Shown: positions 53,090-62,401 of the stretch, piece after piece
Layout of the letters: the number at the start of each line of letters is the position of its first letter
How positions within the stretch are numbered: position 1 is the first letter of the stretch
NCBI RefSeq assembly: GCF_030269905.1
Contig: NZ_BSVC01000002.1
Location: forward strand, 583,481-647,480
DNA: 64,000 bases
Origin: Pelosinus sp. IPA-1
Lineage (GTDB): Bacteria > Bacillota > Negativicutes > DSM-13327
Direction of reading: 5' to 3'
Notes under the pieces: generated by a model
What the model saw: the letters and a program-made list of their open reading frames with translations, nothing else
Databases searched by the model: none
Told to the model about the DNA's origin: nothing
Translations under genes and position numbers: made by a program

Positions 53090-53168
53090 ACCACAAGAAC
53101 ACACATTGCGCTAGCGCGCTGATAAAAGCGCTCTAGAGAGCTCTGGTGTTTTTGTGGTTTTTCTTTTT
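53090..53168 (+). terminator. Probable terminator after the chemotaxis receptor
   Basis: ACCACAAGAACAC (from 53090) pairs with GTGTTTTTGTGGT (53146-53158), followed by TTTTCTTTTT. The loop contains the palindrome GCGCTAGCGC. The following 53169-53426 is AT-rich with no gene recognised. Confidence 0.65.
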
Positions 53169-53426
53169 GAAGCTTTCTTTATAACTTTCCAATAAAATAA
53201 GTGACTATTAAGATATTGATACTTCTTCGAAAACATTCATCCATTTGGTGAGAAAGTGAGTATTTACAAGAAATAACGATATTAAAAGAGTTATAATGAC
53301 ATAAATTATGATAATCGCGGTTGTTATATTATAAGAAGTCTGTTATATTAATAAAGTTGCTGTTGCGAGTTAGCAAAAACAACATGTCAAAGCAAAAACA
53401 ACTTAAAAAAAAGTTGAAAAAAGTGC

Positions 53427-53455
53427 TTGACATAACAACGATAACGTGGTAAAAT
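53427..53455 (+). promoter_or_regulatory. Promoter of the His-Gln-Lys-Leu tRNA cluster
   Basis: TTGACA (53427-53432), 17 bases, TAAAAT (53450-53455). Confidence 0.85.
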
Positions 53456-53502
53456 AAATCTTGTCGCTAGGGAATGTTGAAAAACATTTAAAGATAAAAT
53501 AT

Positions 53503-53579
53503 GGTGGCTGTGGTGAAGCGGTTAACACGGCGGATTGTGGTTCCGTTATTCGAGGGTTCGATCCCCTTCAGCCACCCCA
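53503..53579 (+). tRNA. tRNA-His(GUG)
   Basis: 77 nt including the extra 5' G typical of tRNA-His, opposite C73. The acceptor GTGGCTG pairs with CAGCCAC. Anticodon loop TTGTGGT, anticodon GTG. Confidence 0.95.
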
Positions 53580-53602
53580 TTGAATATCTAGCAAAAGCAC
53601 GT

Positions 53603-53678
53603 AGGGGTATAGCCAAGTTGGTAAGGCACGGGACTTTGACTCCCGCATCCGTTGGTTCGAGTCCAGCTACCCCTGCCA
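53603..53678 (+). tRNA. tRNA-Gln(UUG)
   Basis: The acceptor AGGGGTA pairs with TACCCCT. Anticodon stem CGGGA/TCCCG with loop CTTTGAC, anticodon TTG; CCA encoded. Confidence 0.95.
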
Positions 53679-53682
53679 TTAT

Positions 53683-53758
53683 GGTTCACTAGCTCAGTTG
53701 GTAGAGCACCTGACTTTTAATCAGGGTGTCCCGCGTTCGAGCCGCGGGTGAGCCACCA
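53683..53758 (+). tRNA. tRNA-Lys(UUU)
   Basis: The acceptor GGTTCAC pairs with GTGAGCC. Anticodon stem CCTGA/TCAGG with loop CTTTTAA, anticodon TTT; CCA encoded. Confidence 0.95.
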
Positions 53759-53772
53759 TTTAACTTAATTAT

Positions 53773-53856
53773 GCGGGAGTGGCGGAATGGCAGACGCACC
53801 AGACTTAGGATCTGGCGCCGCAAGGTGTAGGAGTTCAAGTCTCCTCTCCCGCACCA
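53773..53856 (+). tRNA. tRNA-Leu(UAG)
   Basis: 84-nt class II tRNA with a short variable arm (GCGCCGCAAGGTGT region). The acceptor GCGGGAG pairs with CTCCCGC. Anticodon stem CCAGA/TCTGG with loop CTTAGGA, anticodon TAG; CCA encoded. Confidence 0.95.
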
Positions 53857-53866
53857 TCAAAAGTTC

Positions 53867-53905
53867 AAGGCTTTCAGGGATTATCCTGAGGTCTTTTTAT
53901 TTTTC
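53867..53905 (+). terminator. Terminator of the tRNA cluster
   Basis: AAGGCTTTCAGG pairs imperfectly with CCTGAGGTCTT, followed by TTTATTTTT. A second small hairpin (GCCTTAT/ATAAGGC with TTTTATTTTTT) follows at about 53912. Confidence 0.8.
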
Positions 53906-54109
53906 CTACGGCCTTATGTAAAATAAGGCTTTTATTTTTTGTTAAGAGGAAAGAAAAATACATTTTGGTTTTCTATGAATTTTTACCGCAAGCCAAACAT
54001 TTGGTTCTTAACTGAATATAATACAGGGAGCAGGAGAGTTTTTGTGCACTGAAGACTCTTACATTGTTCAGAAATATAAATTTACTCAAATTTAAAAGGG
54101 AGTGGGATA

Positions 54110-54304
54110 ATGGGAGAGCATTTTGCTAGAAATTGTTGGAGTGAACTAATTTGGCAAAAAGGGCAGCGAGCCGAAAAAAGAGCAAAGGAGTTACTTGGTT
54201 TTCAGATAAATCAAGTAGAGCCTAATACAAAAATAATCCTAGATCTATCTGAAGGTTTAAATACAGGGAAGTTAAGTAAGCTAATACGATGGCTAATTAA
54301 GTAA
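54110..54304 (+). CDS. Small protein (64 aa), unknown
   Basis: ATG 54110 follows AAAGGGAGTGGGATA and encodes 64 residues: GEHFARNCWSELIWQKGQRA, then a basic helix (EKRAKELLGF) and KLSKLIRWLIK at the end. No family is recognised. The good ribosome site and its own downstream hairpin support a real gene. Confidence 0.5.
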   Translation: MGEHFARNCWSELIWQKGQRAEKRAKELLGFQINQVEPNTKIILDLSEGLNTGKLSKLIRWLIK

Positions 54305-54330
54305 TAATTCCTTTATATTTTACATAATGA

Positions 54331-54404
54331 ATTAAATTGAACCCTGCTTGGGGAGGATGGAAAAATAAGACTTTCTCATCTTTCTCAAACAGGGTTTAAT
54401 TTTA
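54331..54404 (+). terminator. Probable terminator after the 64-aa ORF
   Basis: ACCCTG (54341-54346) and flanking ATTAAA pair with CAGGGTTTAAT (54390-54400), followed by TTTTAT. The loop is long, so strength is uncertain. Confidence 0.5.
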
Positions 54405-54507
54405 TATAAAAATGTGAAAATTTCGAACAAAACTAAGAATTTTGTAGGGAATTACCAAAATACGTCGAAGTAAATTGTGATGTAGCTGTGGGAAGGACGA
54501 AAATGCT

Positions 54508-56118
54508 ATGAAAAAACAGAAGCCTTTATTTAGTTTACAGACAACAATTGCAGTATTCGCTTGTATTGTTGTTGCCTTGGCATTATTAGTAACCGATATT
54601 ATTATTAATGAGAGGATTGCGGAAAATGCTCGTATCAATTCGTCAGAGGAAGCAATCGAAATTGCACGTATTGTTGCCAATACTCCTTTAATAATGGAAG
54701 CGTTAACTGGCAATAGAGATGAAAGTGAGATTCAGGTATTTACCGAGAAAGTTTTGAGCGTAAGCGAAGTTCGATTTATTACAGTGATGGACATAAATCG
54801 AATTCGAAAATCACATCCTAATCCTGAAAAAATAGGAGAATACTATGAAGAAGAGGATGCCAATCTTGTTTTTGAAGGACAAGAAACTACGTCTGTAAAC
54901 AAAGGGTCACTAGGAGTTTCTTTGCGTGCTTTTTCACCGATTTTTGCGCCTGATGGCAAGCAGGTTGGAGCTGTACTTGTCGGAGTTATGATGGAAAGTA
55001 TACAAGCCTCAGTAGATGATAGTCGATCAGGAATCTATGGTGGTGTTGGAGTTGGGATGCTAGTAGGTGTGCTAGGGTCCTTAGTATTAGCCCGCAGAAT
55101 AAAGAAAATTTTATTTGGCTTAGAACCTTTTGCCATCGCCAAAATATTTGAAGAACGCAGCGCCATGCTGCAATCAGTAAGGGAAGGTATTTTGGCAGTT
55201 GATAAAGATTCACGTATGACCATTGTCAATGAGGCAGCGATTAAGCTTTTTCAACAAGCAGGTATTAGTGATAATCCCATTGGGCAGAAGGTCGATGAGT
55301 ATGTACCAAATACACGTTTGCAGAAGGTTTTAGAGACGGGAGAAGCTGAATTAGATCAAGAGCAGGATCTTAATGGGATTACAATTCTAGCTAATCGTGT
55401 TCCTATAATTGTAGATGGTGAAATTGTTGGAGTTATTGCCACTTTTCGTGATAAAACGGAAATGAGACAGATGGCGGAAAGGCTCACGGGCGTTAGTATT
55501 TATGCAGAGGCTCTACGGGCACAGACCCATGAATTTATGAATAAATTGCATGTTATTCTTGGGATGGTTCGTTTGGGAGACTATGATCGATTAAATAATT
55601 ATGTAAATCAAATTGCTAGTAGATATCAGGCTGAAGTTGGTTCTTTAGTTAAAAAAATTAAAGATCCTGTATTGGCGGGTTTTATTATTGGAAAAATTAG
55701 CTTAGCTAGAGAAGCTGGTATAACAATGGCAGTGTCCGAAGATAGTTTTTTACCTGAACCAGCTGAACCAGAGGTAGTTCATGAATTGATCACAATAATT
55801 GGAAACTTGATAAATAATTCTTTGGATGCAGTAGAAACATCAATATGTAAGTGTATAAATATTGATTTTTCATGGGATAACGATATTTTGACAATTGAGG
55901 TGAGTGATACTGGTTCAGGAATTGATGAGGGAGTAAAAAATAAAATTTTTGCACAAGGATATTCGACAAAGGGGACTAATCGTGGGTTAGGGTTGTATTT
56001 AATTCAGAGGAGTTTAGAACGACTTGGTGGGCAAATCACTGTCATCTCAGAGGTAGGCCATGGTGCATTATTTAGAGTAATATTACCCTATTGGAGTAAG
56101 GAGGGATATTTTGATTAA
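54508..56118 (+). CDS. CitA/DcuS-family sensor histidine kinase
   Basis: 536 residues. TM1 at about 10-30, an extracytoplasmic PAS-like (PASp) sensor at about 35-170 with VRFITVMDINRIRKSHPNPEKIG (the SHP-P motif of citrate/C4-dicarboxylate sensors), TM2 at about 172-195, a cytoplasmic PAS (about 215-325), then the DHp helix with phospho-His in LRAQTHEFMNKLHVILGMV. The ATPase has N box NLINNSLDAVE, DTGSGID and GLGLYLIQRS. It likely senses citrate, malate, fumarate or succinate outside the cell. It overlaps its response regulator by 8 bases. Confidence 0.93.
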   Translation: MKKQKPLFSLQTTIAVFACIVVALALLVTDIIINERIAENARINSSEEAIEIARIVANTPLIMEALTGNRDESEIQVFTEKVLSVSEVRFITVMDINRIRKSHPNPEKIGEYYEEEDANLVFEGQETTSVNKGSLGVSLRAFSPIFAPDGKQVGAVLVGVMMESIQASVDDSRSGIYGGVGVGMLVGVLGSLVLARRIKKILFGLEPFAIAKIFEERSAMLQSVREGILAVDKDSRMTIVNEAAIKLFQQAGISDNPIGQKVDEYVPNTRLQKVLETGEAELDQEQDLNGITILANRVPIIVDGEIVGVIATFRDKTEMRQMAERLTGVSIYAEALRAQTHEFMNKLHVILGMVRLGDYDRLNNYVNQIASRYQAEVGSLVKKIKDPVLAGFIIGKISLAREAGITMAVSEDSFLPEPAEPEVVHELITIIGNLINNSLDAVETSICKCINIDFSWDNDILTIEVSDTGSGIDEGVKNKIFAQGYSTKGTNRGLGLYLIQRSLERLGGQITVISEVGHGALFRVILPYWSKEGYFD

Positions 56119-56815
56119 AGTTTTGATTGTAGATGATGATCCGATGGTAGCAGAATTTAATCGTCGCTATGTAGAATTAGTGGAAGGATTTAAAATTGAA
56201 GCGATTGTTCATTCAGCTAATGAAGCACTTGAGATTTTGAATAAGGTTGATGTCGACTTAATTTTATTAGATATTTTTATGCCAGGTATGAATGGTTTGG
56301 ACTTATTAATTCAACTTAGGCAAGTAGGTAAAGGCGTTGATGTTATTGTTATTACGGCTGCCTGTGATAGACATAGTATAAAAAAAGCTTTGCAATTTGG
56401 AGCTGTAGATTATATCATTAAGCCTTTCGAATTTGAGAGACTAAATTCAGCATTACTTGCTTATAAAGGTCTTGCAAACTTAATGGAGGATCAGGATCGA
56501 TTAAGTCAGGTAGAATTGGATCAATGTGTACTATATAAGGAACAACCTTTGTCCATGCAATTGCCGAAAGGGATTGACAGGAATACCCTGAATGTAACAT
56601 GGGAACAAATAAAAGAGTTAGATCGAAGTCTTTTTTCAACAGAGGAAATGGCTAAGTATATTGGAATATCACGAGTCTCTATGCGTAAATATTTGGAGTT
56701 TCTAAGGCAGATAGGTTCTTTGAAGCTAGAACTCATCTATGGAACTGTAGGGAGACCTGTTTATAAATATCGATGTGTAAATTCAGTGAATAATCATATA
56801 AAACGGTATTTATAG
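56111..56815 (+). CDS. CitB/DcuR-family response regulator
   Basis: 234 residues from TTG 56111 (AAGGAGGG upstream, inside the kinase gene). Receiver: LIVDDDPMVAEFNRRYVE, phospho-Asp in LILLDIFMPGMNGLDLL, Lys in YIIKPFEFERL. A C-terminal helix-turn-helix lies near 175-205 (STEEMAKYIGISRVSMRKYLEFL), followed by GTVGRPVYKYR, as in DcuR/CitB. Likely targets are nearby dicarboxylate genes such as the decarboxylase operon and transporter downstream. Confidence 0.93.
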   Translation: MIKVLIVDDDPMVAEFNRRYVELVEGFKIEAIVHSANEALEILNKVDVDLILLDIFMPGMNGLDLLIQLRQVGKGVDVIVITAACDRHSIKKALQFGAVDYIIKPFEFERLNSALLAYKGLANLMEDQDRLSQVELDQCVLYKEQPLSMQLPKGIDRNTLNVTWEQIKELDRSLFSTEEMAKYIGISRVSMRKYLEFLRQIGSLKLELIYGTVGRPVYKYRCVNSVNNHIKRYL

Positions 56816-56903
56816 TTTTTGCAACGTTCGGATTTATTGTTTGTTTTTACTTTTTTGTAACGTAATAAAATATTTCGATGATGTTAAATCTTCTTTATAT
56901 ATT

Positions 56904-56935
56904 ATAAACCGACCGTAAGGTCGGTTTATTTATTT
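56904..56935 (+). terminator. Terminator of the two-component operon
   Basis: ATAAACCGACC, loop GTAA, GGTCGGTTTAT, then TTATTT. Confidence 0.85.
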
Positions 56936-56985
56936 GTGATTTACTTTACTTACTTTATTAACTTTAATTACAGAGTTGTTTTAGA

Positions 56986-57020
56986 AGTTACATAAACTAG
57001 CAAATATTCTGTAAATTGTG
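56986..57020 (+). promoter_or_regulatory. Element shared with the fumarase/mesaconase promoter
   Basis: TTACATAAACTAGCAAATAT followed by TCTGTAAATT matches 30796-30822 apart from a 2-base gap and one substitution. It lies about 115 bases before mmdA; no convincing -35/-10 pair was found in the gap 56936-57130. Confidence 0.45.
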
Positions 57021-57130
57021 TATTTTTAAATAGACAAGAAAATACAAAAAATTCAATTACCTGAGGGGAGGATAGCTGGTAAATTGGACGGCATATTGTA
57101 TTAAGTTAAAATCAGCTGGAGGTGGAATAT

Positions 57131-58660
57131 TTGTCTACAACACTTGAGAAAATCCAAGAAATGCAAAAGTACAGTGACAAAATCATGGCAGGTGGCGGTG
57201 CTAAACGTATTGAAAAACAACATGCCGCAGGTAAGATGACTGCTCGTGAGCGTATTGAAAAGTTATTAGATTCAAATACATTTGTGGAGCTTGACCGATT
57301 TGTAACTCACCGTTGTACTAACTTCGGTATGGAGAAGCAAGAAGCTCCGGGCGAAGGTGTGGTAACAGGCTATGGTACGATTGAAGGTCGCTTAGTGTAT
57401 GTATTTGCACAAGATTTTACTGTAGTCGGTGGTTCCTTGGGGGAAATGCATGCTGCTAAAATAGTCAAAGTACAGAGACTTGCTGTAAAAATGGGTGCTC
57501 CTATTATCGGCATTAATGACTCTGGCGGTGCACGCATTCAAGAGGCAGTAGATGCGCTTTCAGGATATGGAAAAATCTTCTATGAGAATACCTTAGCATC
57601 TGGAGTCATCCCTCAGATTTCAGTTATTATGGGACCGTGTGCTGGCGGTGCGGTTTATTCTCCTGCGCTGACGGATTTCATTTTCATGGTAAAAAATACG
57701 TCACAGATGTTTATTACTGGACCACAAGTAATTAAGTCGGTAACAGGTGAAGAGGTTACAGCTGAGGAACTTGGCGGGGCTATGGCTCATAACAGTATTT
57801 CTGGGGTATCACATTTTGCTGCAGAAAATGAAGAGGACTGCCTTAATCAGATTAGAAATCTCCTAAGCTTTTTACCTGCTAATAATCTTGATAATGTTCC
57901 TCTAATACAAACGACCGATGATTCCAACCGTATGGAAGACAGTTTGGTCTCAGTTATTCCAGATAATCCAAACCAACCTTATGATATGAAAGATGTGATA
58001 CAATCCATTGTTGATAATGGGCAATTTTGTGAAGTTCATGAACATTATGCACAGAATATTATCACATGCTTTGCGCGTTTTGAAGGTAAGACAGTTGGGA
58101 TTATTGCTAACCAGCCGAAAGTAATGGCAGGTTGTCTTGATGTCAACTCATCGGATAAGTCTGCTAGATTTATTCGGTTCTGCGATGCTTTTAATATTCC
58201 TCTTGTAAACTTAGTGGATGTCCCCGGTTTCCTTCCTGGTACAGACCAAGAATTTAATGGGATTATAAGACATGGTGCAAAAATGCTTTACGCCTATTCA
58301 GAGGCAACTGTACCCAAAATTACAGTGATCTTACGTAAAGCCTATGGCGGTTCATATTTAGCAATGTGTTCTCAGGATCTGGGTGCCGATCAAGTATTGG
58401 CGTGGCCTAGTGCCGAAATTGCAGTAATGGGTCCTGCTGGTGCAGCAAACATTATTTTCCGAGGTGATGCTGAGGTTGCAGCAAAAACGGAAAAATATAT
58501 AGAAGAGTTTGCCACCCCTTATAAAGCAGCTGAACGTGGTTTTGTTGACATTATTATTGAACCTCAACAAACCAGACCCTATATTATTACATCTTTAAGT
58601 ATGCTTGAATCAAAACGTGAAACGCGCCCAGCTAAAAAACATGGGAACATACCCTTGTAA
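57131..58660 (+). CDS. mmdA: Methylmalonyl-CoA decarboxylase alpha (carboxyltransferase) subunit
   Basis: 509 residues from TTG 57131, six bases after GGAGGTG; an upstream GTG at 57122 is part of that ribosome site. Acyl-CoA carboxyltransferase fold with [34 protein letters not shown] (CoA/oxyanion loop), [16 protein letters not shown] and [21 protein letters not shown]. It transfers CO2 from methylmalonyl-CoA to the biotin carrier. The downstream membrane pump subunits, rather than a biotin carboxylase, identify a Na+-pumping decarboxylase, the Negativicute route from succinate to propionate. Confidence 0.92.
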   Translation: MSTTLEKIQEMQKYSDKIMAGGGAKRIEKQHAAGKMTARERIEKLLDSNTFVELDRFVTHRCTNFGMEKQEAPGEGVVTGYGTIEGRLVYVFAQDFTVVGGSLGEMHAAKIVKVQRLAVKMGAPIIGINDSGGARIQEAVDALSGYGKIFYENTLASGVIPQISVIMGPCAGGAVYSPALTDFIFMVKNTSQMFITGPQVIKSVTGEEVTAEELGGAMAHNSISGVSHFAAENEEDCLNQIRNLLSFLPANNLDNVPLIQTTDDSNRMEDSLVSVIPDNPNQPYDMKDVIQSIVDNGQFCEVHEHYAQNIITCFARFEGKTVGIIANQPKVMAGCLDVNSSDKSARFIRFCDAFNIPLVNLVDVPGFLPGTDQEFNGIIRHGAKMLYAYSEATVPKITVILRKAYGGSYLAMCSQDLGADQVLAWPSAEIAVMGPAGAANIIFRGDAEVAAKTEKYIEEFATPYKAAERGFVDIIIEPQQTRPYIITSLSMLESKRETRPAKKHGNIPL

Positions 58661-58683
58661 TTGGTATAAAAGGAGGTGCAAAG

Positions 58684-58962
58684 ATGGGGATGTTTTCATT
58701 CTTGTTTGGTGAGGATAAATCAAAACGTAAAAAGGAAAAAGATACCTCACAAGAAATAGCTAGCACTAAAACAGAAGAAGCACAACAGTTATCATCTGAT
58801 GCGATAAGTCCCGAAATTGTAGCTGTAATCGCTGCTGCAGCGTATGTCATGTTTACTGCAGAAAATCCAGGTATTTCTTTTAAAATTAATCGCATAAGTA
58901 ATGCATGGGCCGCAACGGGCCGTCAAAAGTTAATGGATGCTCGTAGTTTTCCCCAATCTTAA
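58684..58962 (+). CDS. mmdD: Methylmalonyl-CoA decarboxylase delta (OadG-like) subunit
   Basis: 92 residues, with a charged N-terminal part (DKSKRKKEKDTSQ) and a central small-residue hydrophobic stretch (ISPEIVAVIAAAAYVMFTA). It ends INRISNAWAATGRQKLMDARSFPQS, close to the C-terminal tail of MmdD/OadG relatives that ends in W-x-x-x-GRQ-x-M-x-x-R. It helps tether the soluble carboxyltransferase to the membrane pump. AAAGGAGGTGCAAAG precedes the ATG. Confidence 0.82.
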   Translation: MGMFSFLFGEDKSKRKKEKDTSQEIASTKTEEAQQLSSDAISPEIVAVIAAAAYVMFTAENPGISFKINRISNAWAATGRQKLMDARSFPQS

Positions 58963-58980
58963 ATAGGAGGTATTTAGAAC

Positions 58981-59400
58981 ATGAATAAAATGGATCTTAC
59001 AATTAGTATCAACGGAGTTTCTTATTTGGTGGAAGTTGAAAAAACAGGTGGAACCGGAGCTACAGCTTTTTCTGCAGCAGCCGCTACTACTACGGCAGCA
59101 GCTACCCCTGCAGTAACCGCTGCTCCTGCTCCTACTCCTGCTGCTCCTAAAGCAGCGCCTGTACAGGTTGCTGCCGCTGCTGGTGATACAACCATTCCAG
59201 CTCCAATGCCTGGTAAAGTAAGTAAAGTAAATGTTAAAGTCGGAGATAAAGTTAAAAAGGGCGATGTACTTATAATTCTTGAAGCCATGAAGATGCAGAA
59301 TGAAATTGCTTCACCAGTAGCTGGTACTGTAAAGTCAGTGAATACAAACAATGATGATAATGTTAAACCTGGACAAGTCTTAATAATTATAGGTAACTAG
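58981..59400 (+). CDS. mmdC: Methylmalonyl-CoA decarboxylase gamma (biotin carrier) subunit
   Basis: 139 residues in three parts: a short N-terminal domain (LTISINGVSYLVEVEK), an Ala-Thr-Pro linker (about 25-65) and a biotinyl domain with the acceptor Lys104 in LEAMKMQNEI, 35 residues from the C-terminus as usual. AGGAGGTATTTAGAAC precedes the ATG. It shuttles carboxybiotin from MmdA to the Na+ pump MmdB. Confidence 0.95.
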   Translation: MNKMDLTISINGVSYLVEVEKTGGTGATAFSAAAATTTAAATPAVTAAPAPTPAAPKAAPVQVAAAAGDTTIPAPMPGKVSKVNVKVGDKVKKGDVLIILEAMKMQNEIASPVAGTVKSVNTNNDDNVKPGQVLIIIGN

Positions 59401-59480
59401 ATCAAGAAATTTGATGCACAACATTTACAATAGTGCATCAGACTTGGAATTTTTTATACACGATATAAGGAGGAATAGCA

Positions 59481-60638
59481 ATGGAGTCTTTATTATTACA
59501 GTATCCTTGGTTAGATGAACTGCTTATGGGATTTATTGGCTTGACATGGAAGCATGTGGTTATGTGGGGCATTAGTGCTTTGCTTATTTATCTTGCTGTA
59601 AAGCGCGACTATGAACCTGCCTTACTTTTACCGATTGGCTTTGGTGCTCTATTGGCCAATATTCCACATTCGTCAGCTATTTCACAGGTGGTGGGAGAAG
59701 AAGGATTTCTATGGGTCTTATACAAGGGGGGCATTGCCAATGAATTGTTCCCTGTACTGATATTTGTCGCTATTGGTGCCATGTGTGATTTTACACCGCT
59801 AATTAGACGACCTATCGTAATGCTGTTTGCTGCTGCAGCTCAAGTAGGAATTTTTGCTACAGCTATTTTTGCAACTTTAATGGGATTTTCTTTTGAGCAT
59901 GCAGCTTCGATCGGTATTATAGGTGCTGCTGATGGTCCTACAACAATTTATGTTGCTAGCCGTTTTGCTCAAGAATTGCTAGGGCCATTATCAGTTGCAG
60001 CCTATTCTTATATGTCATTAGTTCCCGTTATTCAGCCGCCTGTTATCAAGGCTTTAACAACGGAAGCGGAACGCAAGATTAAAATGGGCTATTCGGATGA
60101 AGATCCGGTTTCGCAAACGACTAAGTTTTTATTCCCTGTTATGATTACGCTCATTGCAGGTATCGTAGCTCCTATATCCGTTGCACTAATTGGTAGTTTG
60201 ATGTTTGGGAATATTATTAAGGTTTCAGGCGTGGTCGACAATCTTTCCAATGCCGCGCAAAATGAGCTAGCAAATTTGGTAACCTTACTCTTAGGTATTA
60301 CTATCGGGGGTACTATGTCCGGTGACAACTTCTTAACTGTACAGGTAGCAATGATTATGGGGCTTGGTGCAGTTGCCTTCGTCTTCGATACTGCAGGTGG
60401 AGTATTATTTGCAAAATTATTAAACCTATTTAGCAAAGAGAAAATTAACCCTATGATTGGTGCGTGTGGTATTTCCGCTTTCCCAATGTCAGGTCGGGTT
60501 ATTGCTAAAATGGCATTAAAAGAAGATCCAACCAACTTTATCATCCAGCATGCAATTGGGGTTAATGTGGCTGGGCAGGTAGCATCAGTTGTAGCTGGTG
60601 GCTTAGTACTAGCACTAATACCTGCGTTAACCAAATAA
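59481..60638 (+). CDS. mmdB: Na+-translocating decarboxylase beta subunit
   Basis: 385-residue integral membrane protein with about nine helices that decarboxylates carboxybiotin and exports Na+. Signature segments are PLIRRPIVMLFAAAAQVGIF, IGIIGAADGPTTIYVAS (conserved Asp of the ion site) and GVVDNLSNAAQNELANLVTLLLGITIGGTM. A near C-terminal VAGQVASVVAGG also matches OadB/MmdB/GcdB. AAGGAGGAATAGCA precedes the ATG. Confidence 0.95.
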   Translation: MESLLLQYPWLDELLMGFIGLTWKHVVMWGISALLIYLAVKRDYEPALLLPIGFGALLANIPHSSAISQVVGEEGFLWVLYKGGIANELFPVLIFVAIGAMCDFTPLIRRPIVMLFAAAAQVGIFATAIFATLMGFSFEHAASIGIIGAADGPTTIYVASRFAQELLGPLSVAAYSYMSLVPVIQPPVIKALTTEAERKIKMGYSDEDPVSQTTKFLFPVMITLIAGIVAPISVALIGSLMFGNIIKVSGVVDNLSNAAQNELANLVTLLLGITIGGTMSGDNFLTVQVAMIMGLGAVAFVFDTAGGVLFAKLLNLFSKEKINPMIGACGISAFPMSGRVIAKMALKEDPTNFIIQHAIGVNVAGQVASVVAGGLVLALIPALTK

Positions 60639-60657
60639 AAAGTGAGGTGTTATTCTA

Positions 60658-60792
60658 ATGGATGGAGCATTTTTAAAAGCGGTCACTATGATGGGGATTG
60701 CGCTACCAACAATGTTTGTTGTTATTGGTGTCTTTATGTTGGCAACTACATTATTGCATAAGGCTTTTCCAGCGGGTGAGGATGAAGACTAA
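60658..60792 (+). CDS. OadG-related small membrane subunit (44 aa)
   Basis: ATG 60658 follows GTGAGGTGTTATTCTA. 44 residues with one membrane helix (MMGIALPTMFVVIGVFMLATTLL) and an acidic end (GEDED). Its size and place beside mmdB fit the small subunits of Na+ decarboxylases (MmdE or OadG-related proteins). Easily missed because of its length. Confidence 0.75.
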   Translation: MDGAFLKAVTMMGIALPTMFVVIGVFMLATTLLHKAFPAGEDED

Positions 60793-60898
60793 ATATTGAA
60801 GTGAAAATTGAGCGGCAGTCATTATGAGTTAAATCTAAAGACCATTTAGGATCGGTTTTTTAAAAAAGGAAAATAATGATACAAGGAGGATTACTTCT

Positions 60899-62275
60899 AT
60901 GTTTGAAATGTCTACCGCAGCCATTGCTTCATTAATTGGCGTTATCATTGTTGTTGGTATATCCATGTATAATGAAGATTTAAATGTCGGCATCGTTGCT
61001 ATCGCTTTTGGTATTGGTATTGGTGCTATTTTTGCAGATCTTTCCGCTGTTAAGGTTATGCAAGCATGGCCGCTTGACTTATTCATGGTATTAACGGGTG
61101 TAACATTCCTATTTGGTATTGCCACAACCAATGGGACTATGGAAAAATTAACTGCCAATGCCATACGGTTGGCAAAAGGTAATACGGCATTGATTCCCCT
61201 AATTATTTTCATGTTAATTACAATTATAACGACCATTGGTCCTGGTAACATTGCGACAGTAACGCTGATGGCACCTGTAGTTATGTCCATTGCTAGTCGC
61301 ATAGGCATGAACGCCTTTTTAATGACCCTCCTTGTTGTAGGAGCGGCAAATGGTGCAGCCTTCTCGCCGATTGCTCCTACTGGTATTATTGCCAACTCTT
61401 TTCTAGTCAAAATGGTACCCCAATTAGACGCAATGGGACAACATTTGGGTGACCTAAATATGTTAGCTTGGAAAATTCATTTAAATTCTGAAATTGCTCA
61501 AGTTGTTGGCAACGTTGGTGGTTTTATGGCACTTGGCGGTTGGGCGTGGATAAGAAGACAACGTCATTCTACTTTAAGTATTGATGACATTGCGCCAAAA
61601 CCAGAGCCTTTTAACAGAAGCCAATGGATGACTCTTGGTTGTGTAGGGATATTAATCCTTTTAGTTATTCTACCAAGTTTAGCAGTGACCAAAAGCTTAT
61701 TTAGCCCAACGATAATGAATCTTATTGGTACTGGTAAAGCAACAAATGTAGGAGCTGTCGCCTTCTTGCTTTCTACGGTTCTTTTGATTGCCAACGCTGG
61801 AGACAGTCAAGCTGCTGTTAAATCAATTCCTTGGTCTGTTATCATCATGGTAGGCGGTATGGGAATTTTAATTGATGTTATGGACAAGGCTGGTGGATTA
61901 AATGCTCTCGTAGGTATCATTGCTGCCATATCAAATCCAGTTAGTGTCAACGGTGTATTGGCTTTGGTAACCGGTATTATTTCAGCCTATTCAAGTTCTT
62001 CCGGAGTGGTAATGCCAATGTTCTTGCCGCTAGTGCCAGGTTTAATTGATCAACTGGGCGGTGGTAATGCCATATCCATGATTTCCTCCATTAATGTTGG
62101 TTCTCATATGGTTGATACTTCACCACTGTCGCTTTTCGGTGCAATTTGTATTGCTTGTGCTGATGAGAAGGAAGATAAGGGTAAGTTATTTCGTCAGTTG
62201 TTAATTTGGGGATTCTCCATGTCTGTGGTTGGTGCTGTTCTTTGTTACGTATTTTTCGGATTGCTTGGTTTATAA
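60899..62275 (+). CDS. Dicarboxylate transporter, MatC/SLC13-like
   Basis: 458-residue membrane protein with about 11-12 helices. It opens IASLIGVIIVVGISMYNEDLNVGIVAIAFGI, close to the MatC N-terminal domain (malonate/dicarboxylate carriers). It has two related hairpin regions, NGAAFSPIAPTGIIAN and AYSSSSGVVMPMFLPLVPGL, of the ion transporter superfamily SNT/PT type. Located after the decarboxylase operon, it probably moves succinate, malonate, methylmalonate or a related acid. AAGGAGGATTACTTCT precedes the ATG. Confidence 0.82.
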   Translation: MFEMSTAAIASLIGVIIVVGISMYNEDLNVGIVAIAFGIGIGAIFADLSAVKVMQAWPLDLFMVLTGVTFLFGIATTNGTMEKLTANAIRLAKGNTALIPLIIFMLITIITTIGPGNIATVTLMAPVVMSIASRIGMNAFLMTLLVVGAANGAAFSPIAPTGIIANSFLVKMVPQLDAMGQHLGDLNMLAWKIHLNSEIAQVVGNVGGFMALGGWAWIRRQRHSTLSIDDIAPKPEPFNRSQWMTLGCVGILILLVILPSLAVTKSLFSPTIMNLIGTGKATNVGAVAFLLSTVLLIANAGDSQAAVKSIPWSVIIMVGGMGILIDVMDKAGGLNALVGIIAAISNPVSVNGVLALVTGIISAYSSSSGVVMPMFLPLVPGLIDQLGGGNAISMISSINVGSHMVDTSPLSLFGAICIACADEKEDKGKLFRQLLIWGFSMSVVGAVLCYVFFGLLGL

Positions 62276-62326
62276 TTCCTCCTTGCTCTCCATTCTGGTT
62301 TCATTCTGAATGAAGTTATTACTTAC

Positions 62327-62374
62327 AAAGGGGGAGGGTGCTGAAACAAATGTTTCAACTCTCCCCCTTTTATC
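62327..62374 (+). terminator. Strong terminator after the transporter
   Basis: AAAGGGGGAGGGT (62327-62339) pairs with ACTCTCCCCCTTTT (from 62358), with an inner GAAAC/GTTTC helix. Confidence 0.92.
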
Positions 62375-62401
62375 TAAGAATATCTGTGAGGGGATGCTAA
62401 A

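Noticed and set aside
60089..61410. Long minus-strand frames opposite mmdB and the transporter
   Set aside because: Shadows of hydrophobic genes on the other strand.
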